From NCBI GenBank assembly GCA_907165275.2, contig OU015679.1, forward strand, positions 558,001-622,000: 64,000 bases of DNA, in the 5' to 3' direction. Source of the stretch: Zygaena filipendulae. Lineage: Eukaryota > Arthropoda > Insecta > Lepidoptera > Zygaenidae. Numbering within the stretch: position 1 is the first letter of the stretch; each line of letters begins with the position of its first letter. The translations under genes were made by a program, and so were the position numbers. Of the stretch, positions 61,865 through 64,000 are shown in pieces. A model generated the notes under the pieces. It ran no database searches. It saw nothing but the letters and a program-made list of their open reading frames with translations, and was not told where the DNA came from.

Positions 61865-63260
61865 GGGCAGGCAGTACAGTTCCAAAGAAAGATACGCAAA
61901 CCGTAATCGATATAATTTATATTTAGTGAGTAGGTAGTACAGTTCCATAGAAAAGTACGCAAATCATAATTGACAGAGTTTTTATTTACCGGGTATTAAG
62001 TACATTTCCACAGAAAAGTACGCAAACCACAATTGACAATTTTTATTTAGCGGGTAGTACAGTTCCATAGAAAAGTACGCAAGCCCTGGGATATATAATT
62101 ATATACTGGCTTTATTACTTGCAATTAAAAAGGAAATATGTGAACTCTTGAATGATACAAACTTTACGGGTAGTACAGATCCAAAGAAAAGTACGCAGAC
62201 CCGGTTATAGAATCGTAGGTAAATAAAATTTAAAAGGAAATATGTAAACTCTGGTATATTACTAACTTTACGGGTAGTACAGATCCAAAGAAAAATACGC
62301 AAACCCAGTTAGAATTGTAGGTAAATACAATTAAAAAGTAAATATGTGAACTCTGGTATATTACTAACTTTACGGGTAGTACAGATCTAAAGAAAAATAC
62401 GCAAACCCAGTTATAATTGTAGGTAAATACAATGAAAAAGGGACTATGTGAACTCTGATATAACACTAACTTTACGGGTAGTACAGATCCAAAGAAAAAT
62501 ACGCAAACCCAGTTATAATTGTAGGTAAATACAATGAAAAAGGAACTATGTGAACTCTGATATAACACTAACTTTACGGGTAGTACAGATCCAAAGAAAA
62601 ATACGCAAACCCGGTTAGAATTGTAGGCAAATACAATTAAAAAAGGAAATATGTGAACTAAGGTATAATGCTAACTTTACGGGCAGTACAGATCCAAAGA
62701 AAAGTACGCAAACCCACAGTTAGAATCGTAGGTAAATACAATAAAAAGGATAGTACTGATTCAAAGAAAAATACGCAAGCCCAAAATCATAGGTTAATGC
62801 AATTAAAAAAGGAAATATGTGAACTCTGGTATAATATTAACTTTACGGGTAGTACAGATCCAAAGAAAAGTACGCAAACCCACAGTTAGAACCGTAGGTA
62901 AATACAATAAAAAGGAAATATGTGAACTCTCGTATAACAATAACTTCACGGATAGTACAGATCCAAAGAAAAGTACGCAAATCAGTAAGAATCATAGATG
63001 AACACAATAAAAAGGAGATATTTGAACACTGGTAAAAAAGACTAACTTTACGGGTAGTACAGATCCAAAGAAAGGTACGCAAACCCAGTTAGAATAGCTG
63101 TTCGTATGTTTTTACTCATTGTAAAAAGTTGTAGGGATTGTTGGTAGGTATATAAGCATAAAAACTTGATTATTTGGTTAAGAATACAAAACCAGGTAGG
63201 TACATTTTTTCATAACCAAAAAACCAGGGTAGTAACAACTCCAAAGAGAAGAACGCAAAC
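61865..63260. repeat. Satellite-like tandem array (about 15 units)
   Basis: A 36-bp core GGGTAGTACAGATCCAAAGA then AAAGTACGCAAACCC recurs at about 61871, 61930, 61995, 62053, 62169, 62272, 62378, 62478, 62579, 62684, 62750, 62848, 62953, 63052 and 63226. Early units are ~60 bp apart, later ones ~100 bp. The intervening sequence (AATTGTAGGTAAATACAATT, AAAAGGAAATATGTGAACTC) is also conserved in the later units. Confidence 0.9.
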
Positions 63261-63565
63261 CCTTAGAAAATGTATGGTCATTAATTATGCTCATTGCTCA
63301 ATTGTTGTTATTTATGAAGTGTAGGACAAAAATTGAATCACTATTTTTACTAACCTTCATAACCAACACCATCCGAGGATCAACTCCGGCTGCGACATCG
63401 TCGCGCGTCGTTTCACTTTCTTCTCCAATTTTATATAATTTTTCGTAATCGTCGGTCTTGCGTTTTGCAAGATTATAATATTATTAGATATAAACGTAAT
63501 GTTTTGACGTAATGTAGAAACGAGTGGAAGACACGAGACGTGCGTTCGCGGCGAGCACTAAAAAG

Positions 63566-63721
63566 CGAATGACACGAGCGGGTTGGTAGGTCTATTTATA
63601 AGGAAAGATTGATATTTTCTTTTGCTTCTAGTATTCCTACCCTCAAATTTAGTGCATGAACGGCGAACCACTACGCGGTACTACAAGTGTTATTTAAGGA
63701 ATCCCTTCGGACAAAGCCTGA
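63566..63721. repeat. Inverted partner of the repeat at 37042-37197
   Basis: GAATGACACGAGCGGG...CCCTTCGGACAAAGCC is the near-identical reverse complement of 37042-37197. Before it (63262-63565) and after it (63722-64000) I see no genes. Confidence 0.8.
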
Positions 63722-64000
63722 AGAATAATTTAGAATAACGAAAGTCCAAAGAAAAACAACGACTAACAGCGTCAATTAATTGTACTACCTCGGGACCATA
63801 ATCAATTACGATCGATGGTCTCGGGGCTCTCATTTAAAGGTACAATATCAGGGAGTGCCCTGACCTAATGTTCTTTCCATGATTTGCACTTTGAACGGAC
63901 AGCTATTGGCAGTCAGAATCACGTTTCATAGTATTAATGTTTCCATTCTACAAGTCTCTAATACCTTGTGCACACCTTGCACATGAGCACAGAAATACTT

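Noticed and set aside
62230..62568. Repeated hydrophobic open frame (VCVFFFGSVLPVKL) in the satellite
   Set aside because: Produced by in-phase satellite units; not open through the whole array and no start or context supports it.
61865..63260. CRISPR-like pattern of short repeats with spacers
   Set aside because: The spacers are themselves repeated and similar, unit length drifts, and the setting is clearly a eukaryotic genome; it is a satellite array.

Overview
The window is eukaryotic nuclear DNA, most likely from a moth or butterfly. It carries intron-like signals, poly(A) signals and element families typical of insects (BEL/Pao, R1, Jockey and CR1-type LINEs, pogo- and P-like transposons, Polinton/Maverick). 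At 38.5 kb it has a copy of the AACCGACTT...GGAGG-type repeat that is abundant in Lepidoptera. No ordinary single-copy host gene could be identified. The window is a nest of mobile elements inserted into one another, many with exact target-site duplications (TSDs) readable in the sequence.

Left part (1-33 kb). A GC-rich block with a ~93-bp tandem repeat (1-1137) abuts an old BEL/Pao retrotransposon on the + strand. A second BEL of the same family (1394-7826, minus strand, two 267-bp LTRs, TSD TTTAC) landed in its envelope gene. Then come a copy of an unclassified element called X here (8861-9890, itself hit by a solo LTR), a palindromic foldback arm, and a 2.8-kb piece of a Polinton (10433-13275). 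A Jockey-type LINE (about 13960-21200) is split by a full-length X (15912-18596, TSD CCGG). A second BEL lineage (21417-23703) is cut off by another X copy (23704-25149), which joins an R1-clade LINE on the minus strand (25150-29852). From 29.9 to 33.1 kb there is unexplained sequence with several good splice sites and three palindrome-centred repeats. It contains a 922-bp TRIM-like mini-LTR element (TSD GTAT).

Right part (33-64 kb). A pogo-like transposon (34948-36574) carries a transposase tail with a PHD-type finger. A P-like transposon (38079-59385, 8-bp TSD TTAATATG, THAP start) contains a nearly complete 19.6-kb Polinton/Maverick (39191-58792, 138-bp terminal inverted repeats, 6-bp TSD ACCTAC). 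After it come a decayed DIRS-type retrotransposon (about 59900-61640), a satellite array (61865-63260) and an inverted copy of a repeat seen at 37 kb.

The Polinton is the main system. One arm has an IAP (BIR plus RING), a spliced basic gene and protein-primed DNA polymerase B, which is interrupted by a recent CR1-like LINE. The other arm, on the opposite strand, encodes the packaging ATPase, an uncharacterised protein, a fibre-like repeat protein, a retroviral-type integrase with chromodomain, a phospholipase A2 protein, an adenovirus-type protease, penton, a small basic protein, major capsid protein and a further unknown. Three consecutive capsid-region genes overlap by 4-8 bases. The set is that of a virus-like element able to replicate, package, process its capsid, breach membranes, integrate and block apoptosis. 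This copy is disabled by the LINE in polB and a stop codon in the integrase.
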